Positions 25,006 to 34,483 of a DNA stretch of 64,000 bases are shown in pieces (the first letter of the stretch is position 1; every line of letters starts with the position of its first letter). Source of the stretch: an uncultured Ignavibacteria bacterium (GTDB taxonomy: Bacteria; Bacteroidota; Ignavibacteria; SZUA-365); assembly GCA_913061095.1 (NCBI GenBank), contig CAJXVM010000012.1, positions 62,001-126,000 of the forward strand, in the 5' to 3' direction. The notes under the pieces are model-generated. The model was not told the DNA's origin. It saw only the letters and a program-made list of their open reading frames with translations, and did no database searches. The translations under genes were made by a program, and so were the position numbers.

Positions 25006-26943
25006 TCAGCTCTTGACGAAATGCGTGATCCGCGCCGCCGCCGCCCCGGGTGAGAGAACACGGAGCAGGTATGTCCCGGCCGGAAGATCGCGCACGGGAA
25101 TGTGCACGGTCGCACCGTCGGAGAGCGATACCTGTGTGCGGAACACGATGCGCCCGAGAACATCCGCGACTTCCAGCATGCTACTACCATCCCCGCCTTG
25201 GATCCGGCATGTGAGCTGTTCACGCACGGGGGAAGGATAGAGATCGAGTCCCGGATGCCGGGCGAGGGGAGCATGCCGCGTGCCGGTTGTGCTGATCGCC
25301 TGCAGCGCCGCTTCCAGCACTTCGTCGCGTCCGTCGCGAAGTCCTTCAACGGTCGGACGCACGAAGATATCCGGCTGTATGCCCAGGCGCTGTGTCGGTC
25401 TCCCGTCGGGATAATACACGCCGAGTCCGGTGAACGTGATCTGCACGCCGCCGGGGACATATATCCAGGTGACGTTTCCATCCGAACCGCGCGTCGGCGA
25501 CCCGACCGTGGTGCAGTTCGGCGCCGCCTCGAAAATCATGCAGGTGTACTCCGCGTGTGAGATGGCCGATTCGTCATGCAGCACATAGATGGGACCCATG
25601 TACGTCCAGTTGCCATTCCCCCCGAACGATGCGGTCTGCCATTGCAGCATGCCGGGATAGTTCGCGTTGGCATTGGAGAACAGCGCCACCGGTGTATGAA
25701 AGGGGAGGAGATATTTCGCGAGTTCGATGATCGCGCCCTGCGGATATCCGCGGACATCGAACACGAGCGCGTCATCGGCTCGGTGGGCCGTCATGACGTT
25801 GCGCACGTCCGCCTTTTCCAGGTGCACTACATCGATATATCCCACATGCGCACCGTTCGCGAGCACGGTATCGAAATGCAGGGGATGGAAGGGTTTGTAG
25901 AACACGGCATTGTTCCCGCTCGAACGCTCGAATGATTCCGTCCGCACTCCGTCGCGTCCTTCCAGCACGACTTCCGATGGTCCTTCCGCACCGCGGGCGA
26001 TGCGGTAGCCGAGCACATATTCGAAAGAATGCGGATTCGTTTTATCGCAGTACGGGGCGAGACTGTCGCGAAGCGATGCGAGCGGAACGCCGTCGACGGA
26101 GCGCACGATGTCGCCCGGCCGTATATTGGGGACGAGGGAGCGCTCGACGACCGTGACGTTGTCGATGCGTTTCAGCATGAAGGGCGCCATGGACATCCCG
26201 AGAAATTCGCTGAGATATGTTGAACCGATCCCGGCGTGTCCGTCGCAGACTTCGAGCGCTGTCTGAAATATGGCGACATGATAGGAGAGCGTGTCGGGGG
26301 CGTGGACCCAGCGCACGCCGTTCGTTTCGAGCACCTCATGCCAGCTCCGGTCGGGAAGATCGCGGTAGGGGGAATAGTACTTGAACGCATTCCAGAAGCG
26401 GCAGAGCGCGAGCATGCGAAGCGCCTCGGGAGGATAGGCATCCAGAGGATCGTAATAGCGGTCATCGTCGTCAAAGTCAGGTTTGTATGTCCCCGGTTCG
26501 GCGGTGACCAGACAGTGCTGGCGACATCGCACGAAATCGCGAAGCTGCCGCAATCTCCGGCCAAGTTCGCCGGTGTAAAAATCACCGTCGATCCACGAGA
26601 GGTCGAACAGAATCCGTTCACGATCCGGGAAGTTCTCTGCTTCGCTCTGCGGCATGGGTACTTCCCCGACCAGGTCGAGCAGCGCAACCAGCTCGGAACG
26701 AAGCGTGTTTTCATCCACGGCGGACATGACGCGGGGATACTGCCGGAGCAGCGCATCGTCCCAGCTGAGTTCGCAGTCCGCGATGCGGGGATGGAAGTAT
26801 TTTGCCAGTCCCCAGACGCGGCAGAGGTGGACGATTTTCTCCGATGCGAAATTCTGCGGCGCCTGCTGTGCGAATTGCATCGCTGGGAGCAGGAGGTGCA
26901 GACAGAGCAGAACACTCAGCATGCGCGCGAAAGACAGTATCAT
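25006..26943 (-). CDS. Secreted S41 family peptidase with PDZ and T9SS-like C-terminus
   Basis: About 645 residues; the ATG at 26943 has GGAG 7 bases upstream and is favoured over 26955. A signal peptide precedes a helical N-terminal half (FASEKIVHLCRVWGLAKYFHP, WNAFKYYSPYRDLP) typical of Bacteroidota S41 proteins. A PDZ-like domain (VERSLVPNIRPGDIVRSVDG) and the S41 protease core follow, with VFDVRGYPQG and the catalytic Ser in HDESAISHAE, then GSPTRGSDGN. The C-terminal 75 residues (LDLYPSPVREQL ... DLPAGTYLLRVL) resemble a T9SS sorting domain. It should cleave C-terminal peptides outside the cell; its target is unknown. Confidence 0.88.
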   Translation of the reverse strand: MILSFARMLSVLLCLHLLLPAMQFAQQAPQNFASEKIVHLCRVWGLAKYFHPRIADCELSWDDALLRQYPRVMSAVDENTLRSELVALLDLVGEVPMPQSEAENFPDRERILFDLSWIDGDFYTGELGRRLRQLRDFVRCRQHCLVTAEPGTYKPDFDDDDRYYDPLDAYPPEALRMLALCRFWNAFKYYSPYRDLPDRSWHEVLETNGVRWVHAPDTLSYHVAIFQTALEVCDGHAGIGSTYLSEFLGMSMAPFMLKRIDNVTVVERSLVPNIRPGDIVRSVDGVPLASLRDSLAPYCDKTNPHSFEYVLGYRIARGAEGPSEVVLEGRDGVRTESFERSSGNNAVFYKPFHPLHFDTVLANGAHVGYIDVVHLEKADVRNVMTAHRADDALVFDVRGYPQGAIIELAKYLLPFHTPVALFSNANANYPGMLQWQTASFGGNGNWTYMGPIYVLHDESAISHAEYTCMIFEAAPNCTTVGSPTRGSDGNVTWIYVPGGVQITFTGLGVYYPDGRPTQRLGIQPDIFVRPTVEGLRDGRDEVLEAALQAISTTGTRHAPLARHPGLDLYPSPVREQLTCRIQGGDGSSMLEVADVLGRIVFRTQVSLSDGATVHIPVRDLPAGTYLLRVLSPGAAAARITHFVKS

Positions 26944-27073
26944 GGCGGGCTCCATTGAAGGAAGTCACGTATAATTGACACTCACTGGACACAAAAATCG
27001 GGAAAACGGTTACACGGATACAGAAATTCAGATTTTCCTGCTGAAATCGAGAAATTTTTCGTGATTGTTTGGA

Positions 27074-27081
27074 TAGATTTG
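27074..27081 (+). promoter_or_regulatory. Candidate -7 box for the hydrogenase operon
   Basis: TAGATTTG matches the Bacteroidetes TAnnTTTG -7 consensus, with a T-rich stretch about 15-19 bases upstream (27055-27060). It lies in an AT-rich segment about 90 bp before hoxF. Confidence 0.4.
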
Positions 27082-27164
27082 CAATGAGTGATAATTTGCA
27101 GAATGAAATCTCTTAATCTGAGATGCAACTCCAATTCACGTGAGTTTCTTAGAGAGGTACATGG

Positions 27165-28979
27165 ATGTCAGAAAACATTGAAACGGCCGTCAGAAACATC
27201 TGCGAGAGTGTCGGGAACGACAGGGCCCGCATGATGGACATCGTCCGGGAGGTTCAGGAAACCTTCGGCTGTGTCTCTGACGACGCCATGGATCTGATCG
27301 CCAGTCAGGTCCGGACGCCACGCGTCGAAGTGGAAAGCGTAGTCACCTTCTACGCTTTTCTTTCAAAAAAGCAGAATGGCAACGTCGTGATCCGCCTGTG
27401 CGACGACATCATCGACCGCATGTTCGGTTTCGAACGCATCAGGCAGACGTTCAGTGAAGCCCTGGGCATCGGCATCGGTGAGACCACCGAAGACGGACGC
27501 TTCACACTCGAGACCACGCCGTGCATCGGCATGTGTGACCAGGCCCCGGCTGTCATGGTCAACGACGAAATCTTCACCGATGTCTCCCGCGACACGGTGG
27601 TCGATATTGTCGAGCAGCTGAAGGCCGGTGTCGCCCCGGAACGTCTGCGCCGCAGACTCGGCGACGGATGCAATTCGAATCCGCTGGTCAGCGCCGCGGT
27701 ATCGAATAATCTCCGCCGAAAGGACGCGGTGATCTTCGCGCCGCTCGAGTGCGGCAACGCCCTGAACAAAGCGCTCTCGATGAGTCCCAACGAAGTCATC
27801 CGCGACATCAAAACCGCGCGTCTGCGCGGACGCGGCGGCGCCGGTTTCCCCACCGGTATGAAATGGGATTTCACCCGTGCGGCAAAGGGCGAAAAGAAGT
27901 ACGTGATCTGCAACGCAGACGAGGGTGAACCGGGCACGTTCAAGGATCGCGTGATCCTCACGGAACGGCCGGAGCTGCTGATCGAAGGCATGGCCATCGC
28001 CGGTTACGCTATCGGTGCCAAGGAAGGAATCATCTACCTGCGCGGCGAGTACGCCTACCTGCGTCCCTATCTCGAGGATGTGCTGCAGAAAGCACGCAAC
28101 ATGAATCTCCTCGGCACGAACGTGCTCGGACATGAGGGATTCGATTTCGACATCCGCATCCAGATGGGCGCGGGCGCCTACGTGTGTGGCGAGGAAACCG
28201 CGCTGATCAGTTCCTGCGAGGGACTGCGCGGCGATCCGAAAAACCGTCCGCCGTTCCCCGCGCAGAAGGGCTACCAGGGATATCCCACGACAGTCAACAA
28301 CGTCGAGACGTTCTGCTGCGTCGCCCGCATCCTTGACCAGGGCGCCGGCTGGTTCTCGCAGATCGGTTCGAAGGGAAGCACAGGCACGAAGCTGCTCAGC
28401 ATCGCCGGTGACTGCCGCCGTCCGGGCGTGTATGAAGTGCCCTTTGGCATCAAGCTCAGCGAAGTGCTCGAGCTGGCCGGTGGTGACGGTGCCGCGGCCG
28501 TGCAGATGGGCGGACCCAGCGGACAGATGGTCGGTCCCGAGGAATACGATCGCACGATCTGCTACGACGATCTCGCCACCGGCGGCGCCATGATGGTGTT
28601 CGGTCCGAACCGCGACCTGCTCGAGGTGGTGCATTACTTCATGGAATTCTTCGTTGAGGAGAGCTGCGGATACTGCACGCCCTGCCGCGTCGGCAACGTG
28701 CTGCTCAAGGAGCGCCTCGAGAAAATCATGCAGGGCAAGGGCGAGCCCGCCGACCTGCAGTATCTCGAGGAGCTGGGAACCTCGGTCAAGTCCACGAGCC
28801 GCTGCGGCCTCGGACAGACCTCCCCGAATCCCATTCTCACGACACTGAAGAATTTCCGTCCCGTGTACGAAAAGCTGGTCACCGAAGACCAGGAATTCCG
28901 CCCGACCTTCGATATTCAGCAGGCGCTGGGCGAAGCGAAGGCAATTGCAGGACGGCCGTCCATGCATTTCACCGACTAA
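27165..28979 (+). CDS. hoxF: NAD-reducing [NiFe] hydrogenase diaphorase subunit HoxF
   Basis: 604 residues, the length of Ralstonia-type HoxF. The N-terminal 165 residues are a NuoE-like thioredoxin-fold domain. Its first cluster motif reads CDDIID, so the second Cys of the usual C-x4-C is Asp, while CIGMC is intact; the local [2Fe-2S] site may be altered. The NuoF part has GRGGAGFPTG (about 223, NADH), CNADEGEPGTFKDR (FMN), GAYVCGEETAL and the [4Fe-4S] motif ESCGYCTPC (about 500) with a distant Cys in SRCGLGQ. It passes electrons between H2-derived clusters and NAD(P). It heads the hoxFUYHW operon. Confidence 0.93.
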   Translation: MSENIETAVRNICESVGNDRARMMDIVREVQETFGCVSDDAMDLIASQVRTPRVEVESVVTFYAFLSKKQNGNVVIRLCDDIIDRMFGFERIRQTFSEALGIGIGETTEDGRFTLETTPCIGMCDQAPAVMVNDEIFTDVSRDTVVDIVEQLKAGVAPERLRRRLGDGCNSNPLVSAAVSNNLRRKDAVIFAPLECGNALNKALSMSPNEVIRDIKTARLRGRGGAGFPTGMKWDFTRAAKGEKKYVICNADEGEPGTFKDRVILTERPELLIEGMAIAGYAIGAKEGIIYLRGEYAYLRPYLEDVLQKARNMNLLGTNVLGHEGFDFDIRIQMGAGAYVCGEETALISSCEGLRGDPKNRPPFPAQKGYQGYPTTVNNVETFCCVARILDQGAGWFSQIGSKGSTGTKLLSIAGDCRRPGVYEVPFGIKLSEVLELAGGDGAAAVQMGGPSGQMVGPEEYDRTICYDDLATGGAMMVFGPNRDLLEVVHYFMEFFVEESCGYCTPCRVGNVLLKERLEKIMQGKGEPADLQYLEELGTSVKSTSRCGLGQTSPNPILTTLKNFRPVYEKLVTEDQEFRPTFDIQQALGEAKAIAGRPSMHFTD

Positions 28980-29009
28980 CACGCCATTGAACGAAATCGG
29001 AATAGAATC

Positions 29010-29723
29010 ATGAGTGAAAACACCATTACGTTTGAAATCGACGGCGTCGAAGTGCAGGGTGCGCCCGGGCAGACGATCATGCAGGCCGCCGACGCGGCCG
29101 GGATCTACATCCCGCGGCTCTGCGCCTTCGAGGGACTGCCGCCGTACGGAAGCTGCCGCGTGTGCACCGTCAAGGTGAACGGACGCTTCCAGTCCGCCTG
29201 CACCCAGCCGATCGCCGAGGGTGTCATCGTCGAAAACGATACCGAGGAACTGCTCGAGTTCCGCCGCAATCTCGTCGACATGCTCTTTGTGGAAGGAAAT
29301 CACTTCTGCATGTTCTGCGAGAAGAGCGGCAACTGCGAACTGCAGGCGCTGGCCTACCGCCTCGGCATCACCGCACCGAAATACCCGTACATGTTTCCCG
29401 CGGACCGCAACGTCGATGCGAGCCACAAGGACATTTTCATCGACCACAACCGCTGCATTCTCTGCGCCCGCTGCATCCGCGCCTCGCAGGATCTCGACGG
29501 CAAGAACGTTTTTCAATTCGTCGGCCGCGGACCCGAGAAGCGCATCGCGGTTAACGCCCGCGCGCGCCTGGTCGACACCGACCTGGATGTGACCGACAGG
29601 GCGGTTGACGTCTGTCCCGTCGGCGCCATCCTCCGCAAGCATGTCGGCTATGCGACGCCTGTCGGTGAGCGCAAGTATGACAGCGCCCCGATCGGATCGG
29701 ACATCGAAGCACACAAACAATGA
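29010..29723 (+). CDS. hoxU: Hydrogenase diaphorase ferredoxin-like subunit HoxU
   Basis: 237 residues, like the N-terminal part of NuoG. An N-terminal [2Fe-2S] domain (CAFEGLPPYGSCRVC ... CTQP), a His-Cys3-type [4Fe-4S] segment (NHFCMFCEKSGNCELQ) and a two-cluster ferredoxin segment (NRCILCARCIRAS ... VDVCPVGAI) are visible. It wires HoxF to the hydrogenase module HoxYH. 30 bp after hoxF; its stop codon overlaps the next start (ATGA). Confidence 0.93.
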   Translation: MSENTITFEIDGVEVQGAPGQTIMQAADAAGIYIPRLCAFEGLPPYGSCRVCTVKVNGRFQSACTQPIAEGVIVENDTEELLEFRRNLVDMLFVEGNHFCMFCEKSGNCELQALAYRLGITAPKYPYMFPADRNVDASHKDIFIDHNRCILCARCIRASQDLDGKNVFQFVGRGPEKRIAVNARARLVDTDLDVTDRAVDVCPVGAILRKHVGYATPVGERKYDSAPIGSDIEAHKQ

Positions 29724-30289
29724 CGAAGGAGCAGGAACACACCATGGCCAAGCCGAAAATCGCAACCACATCCCTGGCCGGATGCTTCGGATGTCATATG
29801 TCCATCCTCGACATCGACGATCGCATCCTCCAGCTTGTGGAACTGATCGAATTCGATAAATCCCCCATCAACGACATCAAGGAATTCACCGGAGAGTGCC
29901 TGGTCGGGCTCGTCGAAGGCGGCTGCGCCAACGAAGAGAACGTGCGCGTGCTGCAGGAATTCCGCAAGCACTGCAAGATTCTCATCTCGCTCGGCGACTG
30001 CGCCATCAACGGCGGACTGCCGGCGATGCGCAATACCATCCCGCTGCAGGAGTGCCTCGACGAGGCCTACCTCAACGGTCCGACCGTGCACAATCCCAGC
30101 GGGAAAATCCCCAACGACCCGGAGATTCCGCTGCTGCTCGACAAGGTCTATCCCTGTCACGAGGTGGTGAAAGTGGATTATCACCTCCCGGGATGCCCGC
30201 CGTCGGCGGATACGATCTGGCAGGCGCTCACGGCGCTGCTGACCGACAAGCCGCTCGAGCTTCCGTACGAACTGATCAAGTACGACTGA
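29720..30289 (+). CDS. hoxY: [NiFe] hydrogenase small subunit HoxY
   Basis: 189 residues if started at 29720 (overlapping hoxU); an internal ATG at 29744 (MAKPKIATTS), preceded by AGGAG-like bases, gives the usual HoxY start. Conserved ligands for the proximal [4Fe-4S] cluster are GCFGC, an EGGCANEE/GDC Cys, and GCPPSADT. The subunit lacks a twin-arginine signal, so the enzyme is cytoplasmic, as for group 3d hydrogenases. It takes electrons from the HoxH active site to HoxU. Confidence 0.92.
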   Translation: MTKEQEHTMAKPKIATTSLAGCFGCHMSILDIDDRILQLVELIEFDKSPINDIKEFTGECLVGLVEGGCANEENVRVLQEFRKHCKILISLGDCAINGGLPAMRNTIPLQECLDEAYLNGPTVHNPSGKIPNDPEIPLLLDKVYPCHEVVKVDYHLPGCPPSADTIWQALTALLTDKPLELPYELIKYD

Positions 30290-30326
30290 CCCGGAAATTC
30301 ACGAGAAACGAACAGGAGAAAGCAAC

Positions 30327-31769
30327 GTGCAAGATACACAGGATTTGAAACGGGTTGTCATCGAGCCCGTGACCCGGGTCGAAGGACACGGGAAGGTGAC
30401 CATCCTGCTCGACGAGCAGAACAAGGTCAAGCAGGCGCGGCTGCACATCGTGGAGTTCCGCGGCTTTGAACGATTCATACAGGGACGTCCCTACTGGGAG
30501 GCACCCGTGCTGGTGCAGCGGCTCTGCGGCATCTGTCCGGTCAGCCATCATCTGGCCGCCGCCAAGGCGATGGATCTCATCGTCGGTGTGGACAAGCTTA
30601 CACCCACGGCCGAGAAAATGCGCCGGCTGATGCATTACGGACAGATGTTCCAATCGCACTCCCTGCACTTCTTCCACCTCGCCTCGCCCGATCTGCTGTT
30701 CGGATTCGGTGCCGACGTCGCGATTCGCAACGTCATCGGCGTCGCCGAGAAGCACAAGGATCTCGCGGTGCAGGGTGTGATGATGCGCAAATACGGCCAG
30801 GAGATCATCAAGGCCACTGCAGGAAAGAAAATCCACGGCACCGGCGCCATCCCCGGCGGCATCAACAAGAACCTGTCGATCGAGGAACGTGACAGCTTCC
30901 TCAAAGACATCGAGCAGATGCGCGAGTGGTCGCGCGGCGCGCTCAAGATCGCGAAGGATTACACCGTCGAGAATCTCGAGCAGGTCGCGCCGTTCGGATC
31001 CTTTGATTCGAATCACCTGTCGCTCGTCCGCGAAGACGGCGCCATGGATCTTTACAACGGCAACCTCCGCGCCATCGACGCGCAGGGCGAGAAAATCTTC
31101 GACCAGGTCAGTCCGCTCAAGTACCTCGACTACATCGCCGAGGACGTGCGCGACTGGTCGTACATGAAATTCCCCTTCATCAGGTCGCTCGGACCCGAGA
31201 ACGGCTGGTATCGCGTCGGTCCGCTGGCGCGCGTCAATGCCTGCGACTTCATCGACACGCCCGAGGCTGAGGAAGCGCGGAAGGAATTCATGGCGGTCAC
31301 CGACGGCAAGCCCAACAATCTCACGATGGCCTATCACTGGGCGCGCATGATCGAGACGCTGCATTCGATCGAGAAAATCCACGAGCTGCTCGAGGATACC
31401 GATCTGCAGGGTGAGGATCTCGTCGTCAGGGGCGAGCGCCGTCCTGAGGGCATCGGACTGCTCGAGGCCCCGCGTGGCACGCTCTTCCACCACTACAGAG
31501 TGGACGAAAACGACCAGGTCACCATGGCCAATCTCATCGTGTCGACCACCAGCAACAACGAGCCCATGAACCGGGCCGTGACGAAAGTGGCCATGGACCA
31601 CATCTCCGGGCAGCCGGAGATCACCGAGGGACTGCTCAACCACATCGAGGTTGCGATCCGCGCCTACGATCCCTGTCTTTCCTGCGCCACGCACGCCCTC
31701 GGCCGCATGCCGCTGGTCGTGCGTATGGTCGACGCCGAAGGAAACGAGGTCGCGAAGAAGAGCACGTGA
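30327..31769 (+). CDS. hoxH: [NiFe] hydrogenase large subunit HoxH
   Basis: 480 residues; the start at 30327 is GTG, preceded by AGGAGAAAG. The active-site motifs are RLCGICPVSHH (L1, about 64) and DPCLSCATH (L2, about 447), giving the four Cys that bind Ni and Fe. A 24-residue tail (ALGRMPLVVR ... KKST) follows the last His and should be removed by the operon's protease. The sequence fits group 3d, bidirectional NAD-linked hydrogenases. The ATGA/TGATG junction with the next gene shows tight coupling. Confidence 0.95.
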   Translation: MQDTQDLKRVVIEPVTRVEGHGKVTILLDEQNKVKQARLHIVEFRGFERFIQGRPYWEAPVLVQRLCGICPVSHHLAAAKAMDLIVGVDKLTPTAEKMRRLMHYGQMFQSHSLHFFHLASPDLLFGFGADVAIRNVIGVAEKHKDLAVQGVMMRKYGQEIIKATAGKKIHGTGAIPGGINKNLSIEERDSFLKDIEQMREWSRGALKIAKDYTVENLEQVAPFGSFDSNHLSLVREDGAMDLYNGNLRAIDAQGEKIFDQVSPLKYLDYIAEDVRDWSYMKFPFIRSLGPENGWYRVGPLARVNACDFIDTPEAEEARKEFMAVTDGKPNNLTMAYHWARMIETLHSIEKIHELLEDTDLQGEDLVVRGERRPEGIGLLEAPRGTLFHHYRVDENDQVTMANLIVSTTSNNEPMNRAVTKVAMDHISGQPEITEGLLNHIEVAIRAYDPCLSCATHALGRMPLVVRMVDAEGNEVAKKST

Positions 31770-32251
31770 TGGAGCACAGGGGCGGCATACTTTTGATCGG
31801 CTACGGCAACCCGGGACGTCTCGACGACGGCCTGGGTCCGGCAGCGGCAGCGGCGGTCGAGCGCTGGGATCATCCCGGTGTCACCGTCGACTCCGACTAC
31901 CAGCTCACGGTGGAGGATGCGAGCGACATCGCCGCACACGACGTCGTGATCTTCGCCGACGCTTCGGTCAACGGGGAAGAGCCGTTCTTCGTCAAACCCG
32001 TCCAGCCCCGGCAGGCCGTGAGTTTTTCCAGTCACAGCGTGGAGCCGGAGGCGCTCATGCACATGGCCCACACGCTGTTCAACGGAAACACGCGCGGTTA
32101 CGTACTGGGCATCCGCGGGTATGAATTCAACGAATTCGGCGAACGCCTTTCTTCACGTGCAGCGGAAAACCTCGACAGGGCGCTGCAGTATCTCAGACTC
32201 GTGCTCGAGGATCCGCGGCTGCTCGATATGCCGCGCGACGCAGCCAACTGA
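31769..32251 (+). CDS. hoxW: Hydrogenase maturation endopeptidase HoxW-like
   Basis: 160 residues. The ATG at 31769 overlaps the hoxH stop by one base; a GTG lies one codon upstream. The N-terminus carries GYGNPGRLDDG, the nickel-recognition motif of HybD/HoxW proteases (Asp/Glu binds Ni), followed by TVDSDYQLTVEDASDI and FADAS, which supply further conserved acidic residues. It would cut the C-terminal tail from HoxH after metal insertion. No hyp maturation genes are in this window. Confidence 0.9.
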   Translation: MEHRGGILLIGYGNPGRLDDGLGPAAAAAVERWDHPGVTVDSDYQLTVEDASDIAAHDVVIFADASVNGEEPFFVKPVQPRQAVSFSSHSVEPEALMHMAHTLFNGNTRGYVLGIRGYEFNEFGERLSSRAAENLDRALQYLRLVLEDPRLLDMPRDAAN

Positions 32252-32305
32252 GCGCGGGTGATTCCGGTTGTGAATACATGAGAATTCATCATATGGAGAT
32301 GCACA

Positions 32306-32680
32306 ATGAACAACGGTAAACACGTGATCCTGTACCTGGACGACGATCAGGACATGCTCGACGCCGTGCGCATCATTCTCGAGTCCAACGGCTACGAAAT
32401 GGTGGAGGCGCACAGCGCCGAGGAAGGATTACAGGTCTACAAGGAGACCGACCCCGACTTTCTGCTCGTCGATCTGATGATGGAGGAAGTGGATGCCGGC
32501 ACCAACTTTGCCAAGGAGATGAAAGTCCTCGGCAACGATGCGCCGGTCTTCATGCTCAGCTCCGTCGGCGACAGCCTCGACGACAACACCGACTACAAGG
32601 AACTCGGCCTCGACGGCGTGTTCCAGAAACCGATCCATCCCAAGACACTTCTCTCGATCCTGAAGAAGAAATTGGGATAG
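32306..32680 (+). CDS. Single-domain CheY-like response regulator
   Basis: 124 residues, a single receiver domain. LYLDDDQD provides the acidic pair, FLLVDLMM the phospho-acceptor Asp (about 55), MLSSVGD the Ser/Thr and FQKPIHP the Lys-Pro. GGAG ribosome site, 54 bp after hoxW on the same strand, so it may be cotranscribed with the hydrogenase operon. Without an output domain it must act by protein contact. No kinase is nearby; the pairing with hydrogenase control is inference. Confidence 0.9.
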   Translation: MNNGKHVILYLDDDQDMLDAVRIILESNGYEMVEAHSAEEGLQVYKETDPDFLLVDLMMEEVDAGTNFAKEMKVLGNDAPVFMLSSVGDSLDDNTDYKELGLDGVFQKPIHPKTLLSILKKKLG

Positions 32681-32783
32681 GATTTCTCTTGGTGGGCACG
32701 AAGACGCGAAGCCCCGAAGACACAAAAGACATGTGAACAACGAAGCGTCGAAGGGAGCGAAGGCTTCTTTCTACCGAAATGCA

Positions 32784-32811
32784 CGAGGGCACCGGATTTC
32801 CGGTGCCCTCG
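32784..32811. terminator. Hairpin closing the hydrogenase region
   Basis: CGAGGGCACCGG (32784-32795) pairs perfectly with CCGGTGCCCTCG (32800-32811). It separates the hox region from the convergent peptidase gene. A T-tract is missing, but the stem is very strong. Confidence 0.6.
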
Positions 32812-32916
32812 ATGCGTACTTGAGGCAATACTTTATCTGAAATCTGCTAATCTGTTATATGACAATGATTTTAGGTGTGCCTAAAATATATTTTAAGATT
32901 GCCTAAAAGTCATCTG

Positions 32917-34329
32917 TCAGTCGAAAACCCACTCCCCCTGCCGCTTGAGGCGCTGGTCGAGCTTGTTTTCGATGAGCCAGGAGGCGGTCTGTTCGGGTGT
33001 GCGCCGGATGTAGGGGAGGTCGGCGCGGTTGGCCAGCTCGTATGCGAGTATGGCGACGACGCCGGCGGCTTCGGAGAGGTATTTTTTGTTGACGAGATCG
33101 AAGGTGTCGCCGAAGTCGTGATAGGTTTTCACCATGTGTTCGTCGAGGTGACCCAGCGGCATGGCGACGGGGATGCCGGCCAGCATGAAGGGCTGGTGGT
33201 CGCTGTTGGTCCACGGATGACTGATCACGCCGCGCGTCAGGTTGAAGCCGCGCATCCCCTCGTAGAGGTCGGTCAGCAGCGGCACGAGATGCTCGTTGCC
33301 CATGGCGTTGAAGCCGTTCGGCGATCCGGTCATGTCCATGTTCACCGCCGTATGAATCTTCTCGTCCCTGTGCATCTCCACGTACTTGCGCGCGCCCCAG
33401 AGACCCATTTCCTCGCCATTGAACCAGACCAGCTCGATGGTGCGATGGTTTTCGGGACTGAGCGACTGCAGGATGCGTGCGATGTCAAACAGAATGGCCG
33501 TGCCGAGTCCGTTGTCGATACTGCCCTGGCCGAGATCCCACGAATCGAAATGCGCGCCGACGACAATCTTTTCCTTTGTCTTTCCGGGGAGGGTGCAGAC
33601 GAGATTCGCGCTCTCCACCGGCGTGCAGTGCGAGTTCACGGTGATGCGCATGCGCACGGGCACGCTGCGTTCGAGAAGGCGCTGGAGGCGCTTGCCTTCC
33701 TCCCAGGTGAGACTGAAGGCAGGCACGGAAGCAGGATCGCCCTGGAAGTTGCCCATGCCGGCGAGATTCATCTGTCCCTTTTTGTTGTTGATGAACAGCA
33801 CGGCACGCGCGCCGGCATCCGCGGCGTGACGGATGACCTCGGAGCGGAGGAGGGATTCGCGTCCCTGCTGGCGCTCCTGCGTGACCAGCGCGATGCGCCC
33901 GCCGGCGTCGGTGGTGTCGAAATCCTCGACGGATCCGCGGTTGGCCCAGACGAGGTTGGCCTCGAAGGGAGCGGTGCGGTCGGTGTAGCCCAGGGCGACG
34001 GCACGGAAGACGCGTTCGGAGGGTTCGAGCATGCGCACCTCGTCGTCGCCGCGCACCCAGCCGGGCACCATGAAGCGCTCGAGCCGGGGCTCGAGTCCGT
34101 GCCGGCGCAGCTCTTCGCTTAGGATGCGCAGTCCCAGCTCGTTCTGCGGCGAACCGATCCATCGTCCGCCGGCTTCGTCGCTGAGGCGCATCAGCATGTC
34201 ATAGGATGCGTTGTCGAGAAACGCCGATCCGATCATGCGCTGATGCAGCGAGTCGGACTGTGCGAATGCATTGCCTGCTGCCATGCAGACAACCAGGGAT
34301 ATGGTGAAGCAGAGTGCTGATTTTTTCAT
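32917..34329 (-). CDS. Secreted M28 family metallopeptidase
   Basis: 470 residues; ATG at 34329 with signal peptide (about 1-23, NAFAQ). It contains a PA-like insertion domain (about 110-200, ALVTQERQQG... RAVLFINNKKG) and an M28 core with zinc ligands in AHFDSWD, SIDNGLG, WFNGEEMG (catalytic Glu and zinc Glu), NMDM and a late PLGHLDEHM. Proteins of this plan are aminopeptidases or glutamate carboxypeptidase-like enzymes. Downstream it faces the hox terminator. Confidence 0.9.
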   Translation of the reverse strand: MKKSALCFTISLVVCMAAGNAFAQSDSLHQRMIGSAFLDNASYDMLMRLSDEAGGRWIGSPQNELGLRILSEELRRHGLEPRLERFMVPGWVRGDDEVRMLEPSERVFRAVALGYTDRTAPFEANLVWANRGSVEDFDTTDAGGRIALVTQERQQGRESLLRSEVIRHAADAGARAVLFINNKKGQMNLAGMGNFQGDPASVPAFSLTWEEGKRLQRLLERSVPVRMRITVNSHCTPVESANLVCTLPGKTKEKIVVGAHFDSWDLGQGSIDNGLGTAILFDIARILQSLSPENHRTIELVWFNGEEMGLWGARKYVEMHRDEKIHTAVNMDMTGSPNGFNAMGNEHLVPLLTDLYEGMRGFNLTRGVISHPWTNSDHQPFMLAGIPVAMPLGHLDEHMVKTYHDFGDTFDLVNKKYLSEAAGVVAILAYELANRADLPYIRRTPEQTASWLIENKLDQRLKRQGEWVFD

Positions 34330-34403
34330 GATGGTATCAATTTCAAAGTGCAAAGTAGCGCCGAGCAATCGGCTCGGCGGGTCTATTCGTGGTGACAAAC
34401 ACC

Positions 34404-34470
34404 GTCCTGCCTCCTGCGTCCTGCCTCCTGCCTCCTGCGTCCCGCGCCATCCCCACGCTCACGCGTGGGG
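34404..34470. repeat. CCTGCSTC tandem bases and REP-like palindrome
   Basis: From 34404 a run of CTGCCTC and CTGCGTC heptamers covers about 40 bp, then CCCCACGC-tcac-GCGTGGGG (34451-34470) forms a perfect 8-bp hairpin. The hairpin and its flank GCTATC...CTGCTC recur at 40386-40420, so this is a dispersed REP-like unit lying between the M28 and MFS genes. Confidence 0.7.
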
Positions 34471-34483
34471 CTATCCTGCTCCC

